From Friedmanniella sp. (GTDB lineage: Bacteria > Actinomycetota > Actinomycetes > Propionibacteriales > Propionibacteriaceae), in assembly GCA_025964935.1 (NCBI GenBank), contig JAOPXW010000216.1, positions 1 to 25,599 of the forward strand: a stretch of 25,599 bases of DNA. Direction: 5' to 3'. Both the position numbers and the translations under genes were made by a program. The number at the start of each line of letters is the position of its first letter. The first letter of the stretch is position 1. Shown here piece after piece: positions 14,501-20,826 of this stretch. The notes under the pieces were generated by a model that worked only from the letters and a program-made list of their open reading frames with translations, was not told the DNA's origin and made no database searches.

Positions 14501-15898
14501 ATGAGCGCAGCCGCGAAGCCGACAGTCTGGTGGGTCCGACGGGACTTCCGCCTCGCCGACAACCCCGCCCTGGGAGCCGCGGCCGCCGACGGCGCGCCCG
14601 TCCTCCCCCTCTTCGTCCTGGACCCCGTCCTGCTGGCCTCCGCGGGTGAGGCCCGCCGGGCCTGGCTGTTCGCAGCGCTGCACCAGCTGGACGCCGACCT
14701 CCGTGAGGGCGGCGGCCCGGGCCTGAGCGTCGCCCAAGGCCGCCCGGCCGAGGTGCTGTCGCGGGTCGCCCGCGAGGCGGAGGCGGACACCGTGCACATC
14801 GCCGCCGACTTCGGGCCGTACGGGCGGCGGCGCGACGACGCCGTACGCGAGGCGCTGGCCGAGGCCGACGTCGAGCTGACCGCGACCGGTTCCCCGTACG
14901 CGGTGGCGCCGGGATCGCTGATGAACAAGTCGGGCACCCCGTTCCAGGTCTTCACCCCCTTCCACCGGGCGTGGCAGGAGCGCGGGGTGCACGGCCCGGC
15001 CCCGGCCGTCGATCCGGCGAAGGTGACGTGGCTGCAGGCAACGGACCGGCACGAGCTCGAGGAGGCCGACCCCGACCTGCTGGAGCGCGCGGGCGAGCGG
15101 GCCGCCCACGAGGCCTGGGAGACCTGGCGACACCAGGACTCCGAGGGCCTGACCGACTACCACAGGCTGCACGACTTCCCGGGCCCCGACGCCACCTCCC
15201 ACCTCTCCGTGGCCCTGCGCTGGGGCCACCTGCACCCCCGTACGCTGCTGGCCGACCTGTCCGCCCACACCGGGGCCGGCGCCGCCGCCCTGGCCCGGCA
15301 GCTGGCCTGGCGGGACTTCTTCGCCGACGTGCTGCTGCACCGACCCGACGCGGTGACCCAGCCCATCCGGTCCGAGTTCACGGGTCTGCCGAGCGACGAG
15401 CCCCGCGACAACCCGGAGGCGGCCGCCCGGCTGCAGGCCTGGCAGCAGGGCAGGACCGGCTACCCCCTGGTCGACGCCGGGATGCGCCAGCTGCGGGCCG
15501 AGGGCTGGATGCACAACCGGGTGCGGATGGTGGTCGCGTCCTTCCTGATCAAGGACCTGCACCTGGGCTGGTGGGAGGGTGCGGCCTGGTTCATGCGGCA
15601 CCTGCGCGACGGGGACATCGCCCAGAACCAGCTGAACTGGCAGTGGGTCGCCGGCTGCGGAACCGACGCCTCGCCCTACTTCCGGATCTTCAACCCGCTC
15701 ACCCAGAGCAGCAAGTTCGACGCCGACGGCACCTACATCCGGCGCTACGTGCCCGAGCTGGCGGACGTGCCCCTGAAGCACCTGCACGAGCCGTGGAGCG
15801 CGCCGGGCGGTCCGCCCGCGGGTTACCCGGGGCCGATCGTGGACCACGCCACCGAGCGCAAGGAGTCGCTGGACCGCTATGAGCTGATCAAGCGCTGA
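14501..15898 (+). CDS. phr: Deoxyribodipyrimidine photolyase (class I CPD type)
   Basis: Protein of 465 aa that uses light and FADH- to split UV-induced cyclobutane pyrimidine dimers. The N-terminal antenna domain ([16 protein letters not shown] at residues 9-24) is followed by the FAD domain. Family blocks are [48 protein letters not shown] with the tryptophan-triad Trp in LGWWEG, and [12 protein letters not shown] containing the conserved Asn four residues before the redox-chain Trp (E. coli N378/W382 equivalents). The [15 protein letters not shown] and YIRRYVPEL motifs complete the set. The start is ATG at 14501. AGGA lies 8 nt upstream and overlaps a CAGGAT sequence at leaderless -10 spacing, so both modes are possible. 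Divergent from ideR. Confidence 0.95.
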   Translation: MSAAAKPTVWWVRRDFRLADNPALGAAAADGAPVLPLFVLDPVLLASAGEARRAWLFAALHQLDADLREGGGPGLSVAQGRPAEVLSRVAREAEADTVHIAADFGPYGRRRDDAVREALAEADVELTATGSPYAVAPGSLMNKSGTPFQVFTPFHRAWQERGVHGPAPAVDPAKVTWLQATDRHELEEADPDLLERAGERAAHEAWETWRHQDSEGLTDYHRLHDFPGPDATSHLSVALRWGHLHPRTLLADLSAHTGAGAAALARQLAWRDFFADVLLHRPDAVTQPIRSEFTGLPSDEPRDNPEAAARLQAWQQGRTGYPLVDAGMRQLRAEGWMHNRVRMVVASFLIKDLHLGWWEGAAWFMRHLRDGDIAQNQLNWQWVAGCGTDASPYFRIFNPLTQSSKFDADGTYIRRYVPELADVPLKHLHEPWSAPGGPPAGYPGPIVDHATERKESLDRYELIKR

Positions 15899-15954
15899 GA
15901 ACCGGCGAAAGCGGTTTCGGGCCGCGGTGGCCCCGTGAGCGTGCACCGTCGGTG

Positions 15955-16310
15955 ATGCTTTCGCAGCGATTCGCGCACGAGGTGTCGGCGGTCACCCTGC
16001 GACCGGACCTGGACCACCTCGCCGACCAGCAGCTGCTGAACCGCACCCACGGCGGCGCCGGGCTCAACACCACCAGCTACGACCTGCCGATGCGCCACCA
16101 GACGACGACCCGGGCCGAGGCTGCCGTCAACCGGGGCATGGTCACGCAGGCCAAGCACACCGTGGTGGTGACCGACTCGACCAAGCTCGGCCGGGTCGGC
16201 TTCTCCGGATCTGCCACCTGTCCGAGCTCGACGAACTGTTGACCGACCGGGACGACCCTGCGCTCGTACGGCGGCTGCGGGACGCCGGCCTCGAGGTCAC
16301 TCTGGCCTGA
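15955..16310 (+). pseudogene. DeoR/GlpR-family regulator remnant (internal deletion plus frameshift)
   Basis: The first part matches the second half of a DeoR helix-turn-helix and its conserved tail ([19 protein letters not shown], then RTHGGAGLNTTSYDLPMRHQ). It jumps straight to the C-terminal end of the DeoR sensor domain (AEAAVNRGMVTQAKHTVVV, then TDSTKLGRVGF), so about 110-130 residues of sugar-binding domain are missing. At 16204-16208 a base has been lost (TCC-GG where TCC-CGG is expected). The correct ending, ICHLSELDELLTDRDDPAL and so on to a TGA at 16308-16310, is in the other frame. The front of the HTH is also gone. A functional regulator is very unlikely. Confidence 0.88.
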
Positions 16311-16317
16311 GCGGACC

Positions 16318-16341
16318 GCTCCGGCCCTCTTGCGCCGGAGC
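16318..16341 (+). terminator. Stem-loop after the DeoR remnant
   Basis: GCTCCGGC (16318-16325) and GCCGGAGC (16334-16341) form a perfect 8-bp stem with an 8-nt loop, 7 nt after the pseudogene's stop codon. It may be the surviving terminator of that gene. Confidence 0.55.
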
Positions 16342-16364
16342 CGCGGCGGGAGCACGCTCAGCGT

Positions 16365-16733
16365 ATGTTCCCGCGCGTCCTGGCCGCCGCGGCGGCCGTC
16401 TGGGTGGGGTTCTATCTGGTCGCCTATCTCGTCGTGGTCGGCGCCCCCACCGACTTCGCCCTGGTCTACGCCGGCCTGCTGGTCTTCGCCGCCGCCGTCA
16501 GCGGGGCGGCCGTGACCCACCCGCACCGGCCGGTGTTCGTCGCCGCTCTGGTCACGGTGGGCACCGCGATGGTGCTCGGGCTGCTCACGATGGGGGCGGT
16601 CCTGATCCCCGCCGTCGTCGCCCTGGTCGTGGCCCTGGCCGTCCTGGTCCCGCCGGGTGACCGGCCCCGGAGGAAGCCCGGAGAACGGCCCGGAAAAAGC
16701 GTTGACCCGGTCCAGAGCCCGACATACCGTTGA
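16365..16733 (+). CDS. Small hypothetical membrane protein
   Basis: Protein of 122 aa with four predicted membrane segments (about 5-26, 31-50, 56-77 and 78-95) followed by a basic, Pro/Arg/Lys-rich tail (PPGDRPRRKPGERPGK), which would face the cytoplasm. I do not recognise a family. The ATG at 16365 has only a distant GGGAG (12 nt), so the start is moderately certain. The last codons overlap the promoter of the small RNA described next, whose -10 (16725-16730) ends immediately before the stop codon at 16731-16733. Confidence 0.6.
   Translation: MFPRVLAAAAAVWVGFYLVAYLVVVGAPTDFALVYAGLLVFAAAVSGAAVTHPHRPVFVAALVTVGTAMVLGLLTMGAVLIPAVVALVVALAVLVPPGDRPRRKPGERPGKSVDPVQSPTYR
16702..16730 (+). promoter_or_regulatory. 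Strong vegetative-type promoter of the structured RNA region
   Basis: TTGACC (16702-16707) and TACCGT (16725-16730) with a 17-nt spacer make a good actinobacterial housekeeping promoter. The predicted transcription start is near 16737, just past the preceding stop codon. Confidence 0.6.
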
Positions 16734-16736
16734 TCC

Positions 16737-16935
16737 ACACGGAGAGGAGGTGGTCCGAAGAATGAGTGACTTTTGGACATGTGAGGTGACGGCCAGCTAG
16801 CCGCCATTCGGCCTGTGCCAGACGGTCCCGTGCGGCCGGCTAATCCACAGCCAACACCCGAACCCGCGAGTGCCGGAGATCGTCCTTCCGGCCAGGTCAG
16901 ATCCGCTGACCTGTCCACTCGCGGGTTTGTCCTTC
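16737..16935 (+). ncRNA. Candidate structured RNA with mini-ORF and three-way junction
   Basis: Downstream of the promoter are an extended Shine-Dalgarno and a 12-codon ORF, then a stem TAGCCG/CGGCTA (16798-16803 with 16837-16842) that includes the mini-ORF stop codon. A compact three-way junction follows. P1 is AACCCGCGAGTG (16861-16872) with CACTCGCGGGTT (16916-16927), 12 perfect pairs. P2 is CCGGA/TCCGG (16873-16877 with 16887-16891). P3 is CAGGTCAG/CTGACCTG (16893-16900 with 16906-16913), 8 perfect pairs. The junction has almost no unpaired bases. The TTTGTCCTTCT after P1 suits a terminator. This could be a stand-alone small RNA or an attenuator leader. I do not recognise it as a known family. 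The 3' end is estimated. Confidence 0.55.
16762..16800 (+). CDS. 12-residue leader peptide / mini-ORF
   Basis: ATG to TAG encodes MSDFWTCEVTAS. Upstream, AGGAGGTGGTCC (16745-16756) can pair with the 16S rRNA 3' end (GGAUCACCUCCU) over 12 nt with a single G-U wobble, which is far longer than a normal Shine-Dalgarno; the spacing from AGGAGG to the ATG is 11 nt. Its stop codon lies in the first base of a downstream stem, so a terminating ribosome would affect folding. A regulatory leader peptide is more likely than a functional protein. The Trp and Cys codons are possible sensing points, but a single codon of each is weak evidence. Confidence 0.45.
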   Translation: MSDFWTCEVTAS

Positions 16936-17128
16936 TCCGGGGGCCCACCGCCGTGCCTCGGTGGCCACGGGCTGCCAGGGCCCGCCCCGTCCCGACGGGT
17001 CGACCGGTCGCGCACACCTCATGTGGTCCGGAGTGCATCCACGGGCCCGCTCCGGCGGTAAGTAAAGGGGATATACAAGGTAAACGTCGGGGCGAACAGA
17101 CCCCGTCGACGTCCCGAAAGGACCCTTT
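16936..17128 (+). other. GC-rich structured spacer and promoter/leader of the next gene
   Basis: No gene is seen. 16946-16964 can form CCACCG/CGGTGG or, alternatively, CCGTG/CACGG. CTCCGG near 16935 is complementary to CCGGAG near 17028. At 17072-17077 a TATACA box in a locally AT-rich stretch is a likely -10 for the gene at 17129, without a clear -35. A bulged hairpin (ACGTCGGGG with CCCCG..ACGT, about 17084-17114) sits in its short leader, just before the Shine-Dalgarno AAAGGA. Confidence 0.45.
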
Positions 17129-17671
17129 ATGACTGGCAACAACACCGTGGTTCGCTCCATGCACGACCTCGGGCTGGCCGCCTGGTTCGGCGGCTCCCTG
17201 ATGGGCGCCACCGGTCTGAACGGCGCCACCTCGAAGGCGAAGGACCCGACGGAGCGCCTGCGGCTTTCCTCCGACGGCTGGGCGCTGTGGACGCCGTGGC
17301 AGATCGCCGCCGTCGGCGTGCACACCGTCGGCAGCATCGGCATGATCTTCGGCAACAGCTCCCGCCTCAAGCACCAGGACGGCGCCACCACCAGCGCGGT
17401 CATCAAGACCGTTGTCACCGTCGCCGCGGCGGGCGTCACCGCCTACTCCGGTGTCCTGGGCAAGAAGCTGATGGACAACCAGGCCGAAGGGGCCGAGGGC
17501 GCCACCGCGCCGAAGGCCTCGGCGAGCCCCGAGCTGGCCTCGGCGCAGCGTCAGCTCAAGGTGTGCCAGTGGCTCATCCCGGCCCTGACCTCGGTCCTGG
17601 TCGTGCTCGGCGCCCAGGAGGGCGAGCAGCAGCGCAGCTTCGCCACCGTGCTCGACAAGATAGGCGTCTAA
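17129..17671 (+). CDS. Conserved actinobacterial membrane protein, unknown function
   Basis: Protein of 180 aa. AAAGGA lies 6 nt before the ATG. Four hydrophobic segments are seen (about 14-33, 58-78, 91-110 and 147-163). Between the third and fourth is a polar stretch rich in Ala, Glu and Lys. The opening MTGNNTVVRSMHDLGLAAWFGG is, from memory, characteristic of a widespread actinobacterial family without known function; it is not a transporter or enzyme fold I recognise. It is followed after 69 bp by the small Lys-rich protein on the same strand; they may share a transcript, although the latter has its own Shine-Dalgarno. Confidence 0.85.
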   Translation: MTGNNTVVRSMHDLGLAAWFGGSLMGATGLNGATSKAKDPTERLRLSSDGWALWTPWQIAAVGVHTVGSIGMIFGNSSRLKHQDGATTSAVIKTVVTVAAAGVTAYSGVLGKKLMDNQAEGAEGATAPKASASPELASAQRQLKVCQWLIPALTSVLVVLGAQEGEQQRSFATVLDKIGV

Positions 17672-17740
17672 GCCTCGCGGGGCCATGGCGTACGCTCCGA
17701 AGACGGGGCCATTCAGGCTCCCTCTCAACGGAGCGTCGCC

Positions 17741-17875
17741 ATGGCCGACAAGTCCCCTCGACAGCACCTGGCCAAGAAGGCCGGCAAGTCCCTGAAGGAA
17801 AAGCGCGCCGACAAGCACGCCAAGACCGACGCCAACAACAAGATCGAGCCCCCCACGGCCGCCAAGAAGCGCTGA
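17741..17875 (+). CDS. Small Lys-rich hypothetical protein (44 aa)
   Basis: This short gene encodes MADKSPRQHLAKKAGKSLKE, then KRADKHAKTDANNKIEPPTA and AKKR. CGGAG lies 7 nt upstream of the ATG. About a third of residues are Lys or Arg, it has no hydrophobic stretch, and it is probably disordered or partly helical. Proteins with the MxDKSPRQH...KKxGKSLKEKR pattern are, from memory, common in Actinomycetota, which supports reality despite the size. Its charge suggests nucleic-acid or ribosome binding, but this is inference only. A good hairpin follows the stop codon. Confidence 0.85.
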   Translation: MADKSPRQHLAKKAGKSLKEKRADKHAKTDANNKIEPPTAAKKR

Positions 17876-17881
17876 GCCCGG

Positions 17882-17911
17882 CCCGGGTGGACCGTACTGG
17901 TCCGCTCCGGG
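17882..17911 (+). terminator. Hairpin terminator after the Lys-rich protein gene
   Basis: CCCGG (17882-17886) pairs with CCGGG (17907-17911), and inside it GGACC (17889-17893) pairs with GGTCC (17899-17903) around a 5-nt loop. It is followed by the pyrimidine-rich CTTCTCTCT. GCCCGG at 17876-17881 is an alternative left arm. Confidence 0.65.
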
Positions 17912-17924
17912 CAGCCTTCTCTCT

Positions 17925-18575
17925 GTGACCACCACGCCGCCTGCTGCTCCGCGCACCGTCGAGGTGCCCCCGGAGCGGCTGGCAGGTTGGTGCACGCGGT
18001 TCGAGGACCGGCACGGGCCCGCCGAGGTCACCGGCACCGCCACGGCCGTCCGGCTCTCCGCCGCCGACGGAGCGACCGCCGAGATCGCGGTCCCGGCCCC
18101 ACCCCTGCCGCCCTCCGACGACCCGGTCGGCACCCTCGTCCGGCTGACCACCGAGCCGCACCGCGTCGGCGCCGTCCTGGTCCGCAAGGGCGGCTACGCC
18201 ATCGGGCTGTTCGCCGGCGATCGGCTGCTCGCGTCCAAGGTCGGCAGCGCGTACGTCCAGGGTCGGACCAAGGCCGGCGGCTGGTCGCAGCAGCGGTTCG
18301 CCCGACGGCGGGACAACCAGTCCCGGCAGGCGTACGCCGAGGCGGCCGACGTGGCCGCCCGTGTCCTGCTCCCCCACCTGGGCACCCTGTCCGCCGTCGT
18401 CGGGGGCGGGGACCGGGCCGCGGTCGACGCCGTGCTGGAGGATCCCCGGCTGATCGGACTGGCTGCGCTCCGGCGCGGGCCCGTCCTGCCCACCCCGGAC
18501 CCCCGCCTGCGGGTGCTGGAGGCCTTCCCCGCCCAGTTCCGGGCCGTGACCATCACCCTCAACTCCCTCGCCTGA
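17925..18575 (+). CDS. acVLRF1-family peptidyl-tRNA hydrolase (ribosome rescue)
   Basis: Protein of 216 aa resembling the actinobacterial Vms1-like release factor 1 family, which hydrolyses peptidyl-tRNA on stalled 50S subunits during ribosome quality control. The eRF1-like core has VGAVLVRKGGYAIGLFAGD at residues 81-99, followed by KVGSAYVQGRTKAGGWSQQR and FARRRDNQSR; the G-x3-Q element around G119 and Q122/Q123 matches the catalytic loop of VLRF1/Vms1. The N-terminal 75 residues are less conserved and acidic/Pro-rich. The start is GTG at 17925, with only a weak upstream Shine-Dalgarno; the terminator hairpin ends 13 nt before it. It converges with the DNA ligase gene, 16 bp between stop codons. 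Confidence 0.88.
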   Translation: MTTTPPAAPRTVEVPPERLAGWCTRFEDRHGPAEVTGTATAVRLSAADGATAEIAVPAPPLPPSDDPVGTLVRLTTEPHRVGAVLVRKGGYAIGLFAGDRLLASKVGSAYVQGRTKAGGWSQQRFARRRDNQSRQAYAEAADVAARVLLPHLGTLSAVVGGGDRAAVDAVLEDPRLIGLAALRRGPVLPTPDPRLRVLEAFPAQFRAVTITLNSLA

Positions 18576-18591
18576 CGCCCCGCCCGGCCGG

Positions 18592-20142
18592 TCAGCCCAG
18601 CGCCGTCTCGGCCCCGGCGACGATGCCCAGGGCCTTCACGGTGGCCAGGGTGTCGGCGTCGGCGGCCCGCTTGTCCGGCCGGTAGCGCAGCACGCGGGCA
18701 AACCGCAGGGTCACCCCGCCCGGGTAGCGGGTCGAGGTCTGCAGCCCGTCGCAGGCAATCTCGACCACCAGCTCGGGCCGGACGTGCACCGTGCCGCGGG
18801 TCCGCCGGGTCTCGCGGGCCAGCAGCTGCTCGGTCTGCCAGGCCAGCGTCTCGTCGGTCAGGCCCTTGAAGGTCTTGCCCAGCATCACCAGCGACCCCGT
18901 CTCGGGGTCCCGGGCCGCCAGGTGGAGGTTGGACAGCAGCCCCTGCCGCCGGCCGTGTCCCCACTCCACCGCGGTCACCACCAGGTCGAAGGTGTGCCGG
19001 GGCTTGAGCTTGACCCAGGCGGAGTCCCGCCGGCCGGCCGCGTACGGGGCGGTCAGGTTCTTCACCACGACCCCCTCGTAGCCCCGCCCGACCGCGTCGA
19101 CGAAGACGGCCGCGACCTCCTCCTCGGTCTCGCACACCTCGCGCCGCACCGTCAGCTCGGGCGGCACGACCTCGGCCATCACCTGGAGCCGCTCCCGCAG
19201 CCCGACGTCGAGCAGGTCGCGCCCGTCGACGTGCAGCAGGTCGAAGAAGAACACCCGGAGCGGCCGGGTGCGGGCGGCGCTGGGCACCTCGGCGCTGCGC
19301 ATGGTCCGGGAGGCCACGACCTGGAACGCCTCCGGTCGCCCGTCCTCGGCCAGGGCGAGCACCTCCCCGTCGAGGACCAGGGTGTGGTGCGGCAGCGCGC
19401 GGGCCACGGCCACCACCTCGGGCAGCCGGCTGGTGATGTCGTCCAGGCTCCGGGTGAAGACCCACACCCGGTCGTGGCGACGGTGCACCTGGACCCGGAT
19501 GCCGTCGAGCTTGTGGTCCACCACCGCGGGCAGGCCGCTGCGGAGGACGGCCGCGCCGGGGTCGGGGGCCGCGGAGGCGAGCATCGGCTGCACCGCCACC
19601 CCGGGCTCCAGGCCCACGTCCTCCAGGGCTCCGACGCCGCCCCCGGCCAGCACCCGGGCCGCCGCGGTGGTGGAGGAGAGCAGCATGGCCGCGCGACGGA
19701 CGGTGGCCACCGGGACCTCGTACGCCACGGCGAGCCCCTCCTGGACCTGGGCCTCCAGCGCACCCTGGCGCAGCTCGCCGAACGCGAGCCCCCGCAGGAA
19801 CGGCTGCTCCGCCGCAGTGGCCCGGGCGAACAGCTCGGCCACGGCCGCCGCGCGGGCGGCACTGGAGCCGGCCCCGCCCAGGGCGGCGATGCGGCCGAAC
19901 GCGGCGTCGACCTCGGCGACGGTCAGGGTGGGGCTCGCGGCCGGGGGCGGCAGCTCCGACAGGGACCGACCCCCCACCCCCGTACGCCGCTGCCGCAGGC
20001 TCCCGGCGAGGTAGCACACGACCGTCTCCACCTCCTCGGCCGCGGTCTCCCGCAGCACGGCCGCGATCAGGTCGCGCTTGGCCAGCCGCGAGCGGGTGGC
20101 GCTGAGAGCGACGGAGGTCTCCGCCAGTCGTCCGAGGAGCAT
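18592..20142 (-). CDS. ATP-dependent DNA ligase (LigB-type)
   Basis: Protein of 516 aa that seals nicks using ATP. An N-terminal DNA-binding domain (1-180) precedes the nucleotidyltransferase domain: adenylated lysine K211 in motif I HKLDGIR, motif III LDGEVL, FFFDLLHVDGRDLL, motif IV EGVVVK and motif V AWVKLKP. An OB-fold domain closes the protein. Size and order match the accessory LigB of mycobacteria and streptomycetes, not the LigD or LigC enzymes of end joining; no Ku gene is in the window. I start at the ATG at 20142, since MLLGRLAETSVALSATRSRL is the family-like N-terminus. A 38-residue extension is open but lacks similarity. No clear Shine-Dalgarno is present; a CACAAT box ends 8 nt upstream, so a leaderless message is possible. 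Confidence 0.92.
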   Translation of the reverse strand: MLLGRLAETSVALSATRSRLAKRDLIAAVLRETAAEEVETVVCYLAGSLRQRRTGVGGRSLSELPPPAASPTLTVAEVDAAFGRIAALGGAGSSAARAAAVAELFARATAAEQPFLRGLAFGELRQGALEAQVQEGLAVAYEVPVATVRRAAMLLSSTTAAARVLAGGGVGALEDVGLEPGVAVQPMLASAAPDPGAAVLRSGLPAVVDHKLDGIRVQVHRRHDRVWVFTRSLDDITSRLPEVVAVARALPHHTLVLDGEVLALAEDGRPEAFQVVASRTMRSAEVPSAARTRPLRVFFFDLLHVDGRDLLDVGLRERLQVMAEVVPPELTVRREVCETEEEVAAVFVDAVGRGYEGVVVKNLTAPYAAGRRDSAWVKLKPRHTFDLVVTAVEWGHGRRQGLLSNLHLAARDPETGSLVMLGKTFKGLTDETLAWQTEQLLARETRRTRGTVHVRPELVVEIACDGLQTSTRYPGGVTLRFARVLRYRPDKRAADADTLATVKALGIVAGAETALG

Positions 20143-20289
20143 GAGGGTGATTGTGCTCCCGCCCGCTGACAGAACCGCACGCACCGGCGCCCACCGCAGG
20201 CTCGGCCGACCGGGAGCACCGGCGCCCCACGGGAGAACCGTCGTCGCACTGGACACCTCCTCCCGCCCGCCCAGCCGACACCAGTCGTT

Positions 20290-20311
20290 CCGGCCGTCTC
20301 AGCCTGGCCGG
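20290..20311 (-). terminator. Candidate terminator of the 59-aa membrane protein gene
   Basis: CCGGCC (20290-20295) and GGCCGG (20306-20311) form a 6-bp stem with a 10-nt loop, 46 nt after the stop codon at 20358. The rest of 20143-20357 shows no gene. Confidence 0.35.
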
Positions 20312-20357
20312 GGTAGATGTGTGCGCGTTGCGCCTGGGGTGTGCGCCGGGTACGGGT

Positions 20358-20537
20358 TCAGCGCCGCTTGCGCCGCTGTCCGACCTGCTCGACCTTGCCC
20401 AGGGCGCGGGTCACCTTGGTCGTCCCGGACTTGGCCTCGAGACGGCGCCGGACGGTCCGGACCAGGACGGTCAGGACCGGGACGGCGACGGCGAAGATGG
20501 CCCACTGGCGCAGGCGTGCACTGAGAAAGACCCACAT
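20358..20537 (-). CDS. 59-aa membrane protein with basic tail
   Basis: The protein starts MWVFLSARLRQWAIFAVAVP, with one hydrophobic helix at about residues 10-27. It continues with a strongly basic region (VRTVRRRLEAKSG) and ends GQRRKRR. The start at 20537 is supported by AGGAG 7 nt upstream. The open frame continues further upstream but becomes low complexity, so the short form is the real one. Function is unknown; the basic tail would lie in the cytoplasm. It is divergent from the glycan operon, with 289 bp between the start codons. Confidence 0.7.
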   Translation of the reverse strand: MWVFLSARLRQWAIFAVAVPVLTVLVRTVRRRLEAKSGTTKVTRALGKVEQVGQRRKRR

Positions 20538-20601
20538 GGTGTCGCTCCTGGGGTTGAGCCGTGGCGGCACCGCTCCGGCCCGCACTGCTCCCAGCATGGC
20601 A

Positions 20602-20626
20602 GGCCGGCCGCGCCGCCCGGCCGGCC
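20602..20626 (-). repeat. 9-bp GC-palindrome in the divergent intergenic region
   Basis: GGCCGGCCG (20602-20610) and CGGCCGGCC (20618-20626) are perfectly complementary around a 7-nt loop. It would lie in the 5' leader of the 59-aa protein gene or act as a DNA operator; nothing further can be said. Confidence 0.5.
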
Positions 20627-20677
20627 GCGGGTCGCTGCACAAAAACGTGTCCGCCGCAGCGGAATTGCGGCGGGCCG

Positions 20678-20707
20678 TGGTCGCTGGTCGCGGAAGCCGC
20701 TTATAGT
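20678..20707 (+). promoter_or_regulatory. Promoter of the glycan operon
   Basis: TATAGT (20702-20707) is a good -10 in a GC-rich setting. The -35 TGGTCG (20678-20683) at 18 nt is weak. Transcription would begin near 20714, leaving a leader of about 112 nt. Confidence 0.5.
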
Positions 20708-20713
20708 GAGCGC

Positions 20714-20826
20714 AGAGCGTGGGAGCGCGATGACCGCCCCCCAACACTCGCAGCTGGTTCGGGGACCGGTATCACCGATAGGTCGACCACTGCCGCGGGG
20801 GCGGCGTCAGACGAAAGGCCCCCGCG
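20714..20826 (+). promoter_or_regulatory. Hairpin-rich leader with start-codon-proximal sequestering stem
   Basis: GACC-TATC/GATA-GGTC folds around 20764-20785. CGCGGGGGC (20794-20802) pairs with GCCCCCGCG (20818-20826) immediately before the ATG, with the Shine-Dalgarno AAAGG (20814-20818) in the loop edge. TGACCGCC (20731-20738) can instead pair with GGCG and GTCA (20800-20803, 20806-20809), a competing structure. No known riboswitch consensus was recognised. Confidence 0.4.

Noticed and set aside
13730..15946. A 738-codon open minus-strand frame covering IdeR and the whole photolyase antisense
   Set aside because: Only the IdeR part resembles a protein family. The rest is antisense to photolyase and owes its openness to high GC, and IdeR has its own GTG with Shine-Dalgarno at 14425.
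16893..16913. CAGGTCAG resembles part of the bacterial SRP 4.5S RNA loop region
   Set aside because: The strand following it (CTGACCTG) closes a simple 8-bp hairpin, and the GGAAGGAAGCAG signature of SRP RNA is missing.
16861..16927. Three-way junction considered as a hammerhead ribozyme
   Set aside because: The conserved CUGAUGA and GAAA core sequences are absent and the junction is nearly fully paired.
18194..20281. A 695-codon minus-strand frame overlapping the ligase and acVLRF1
   Set aside because: Its composition is Arg/Gly/Ala low complexity, typical of an off-frame shadow. The ligase frame carries all catalytic motifs.
20714..20826. Leader of the glycan operon considered as a c-di-GMP-I riboswitch
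   Set aside because: The CGCAAAGC and GGCAAACC elements of that family are not present.
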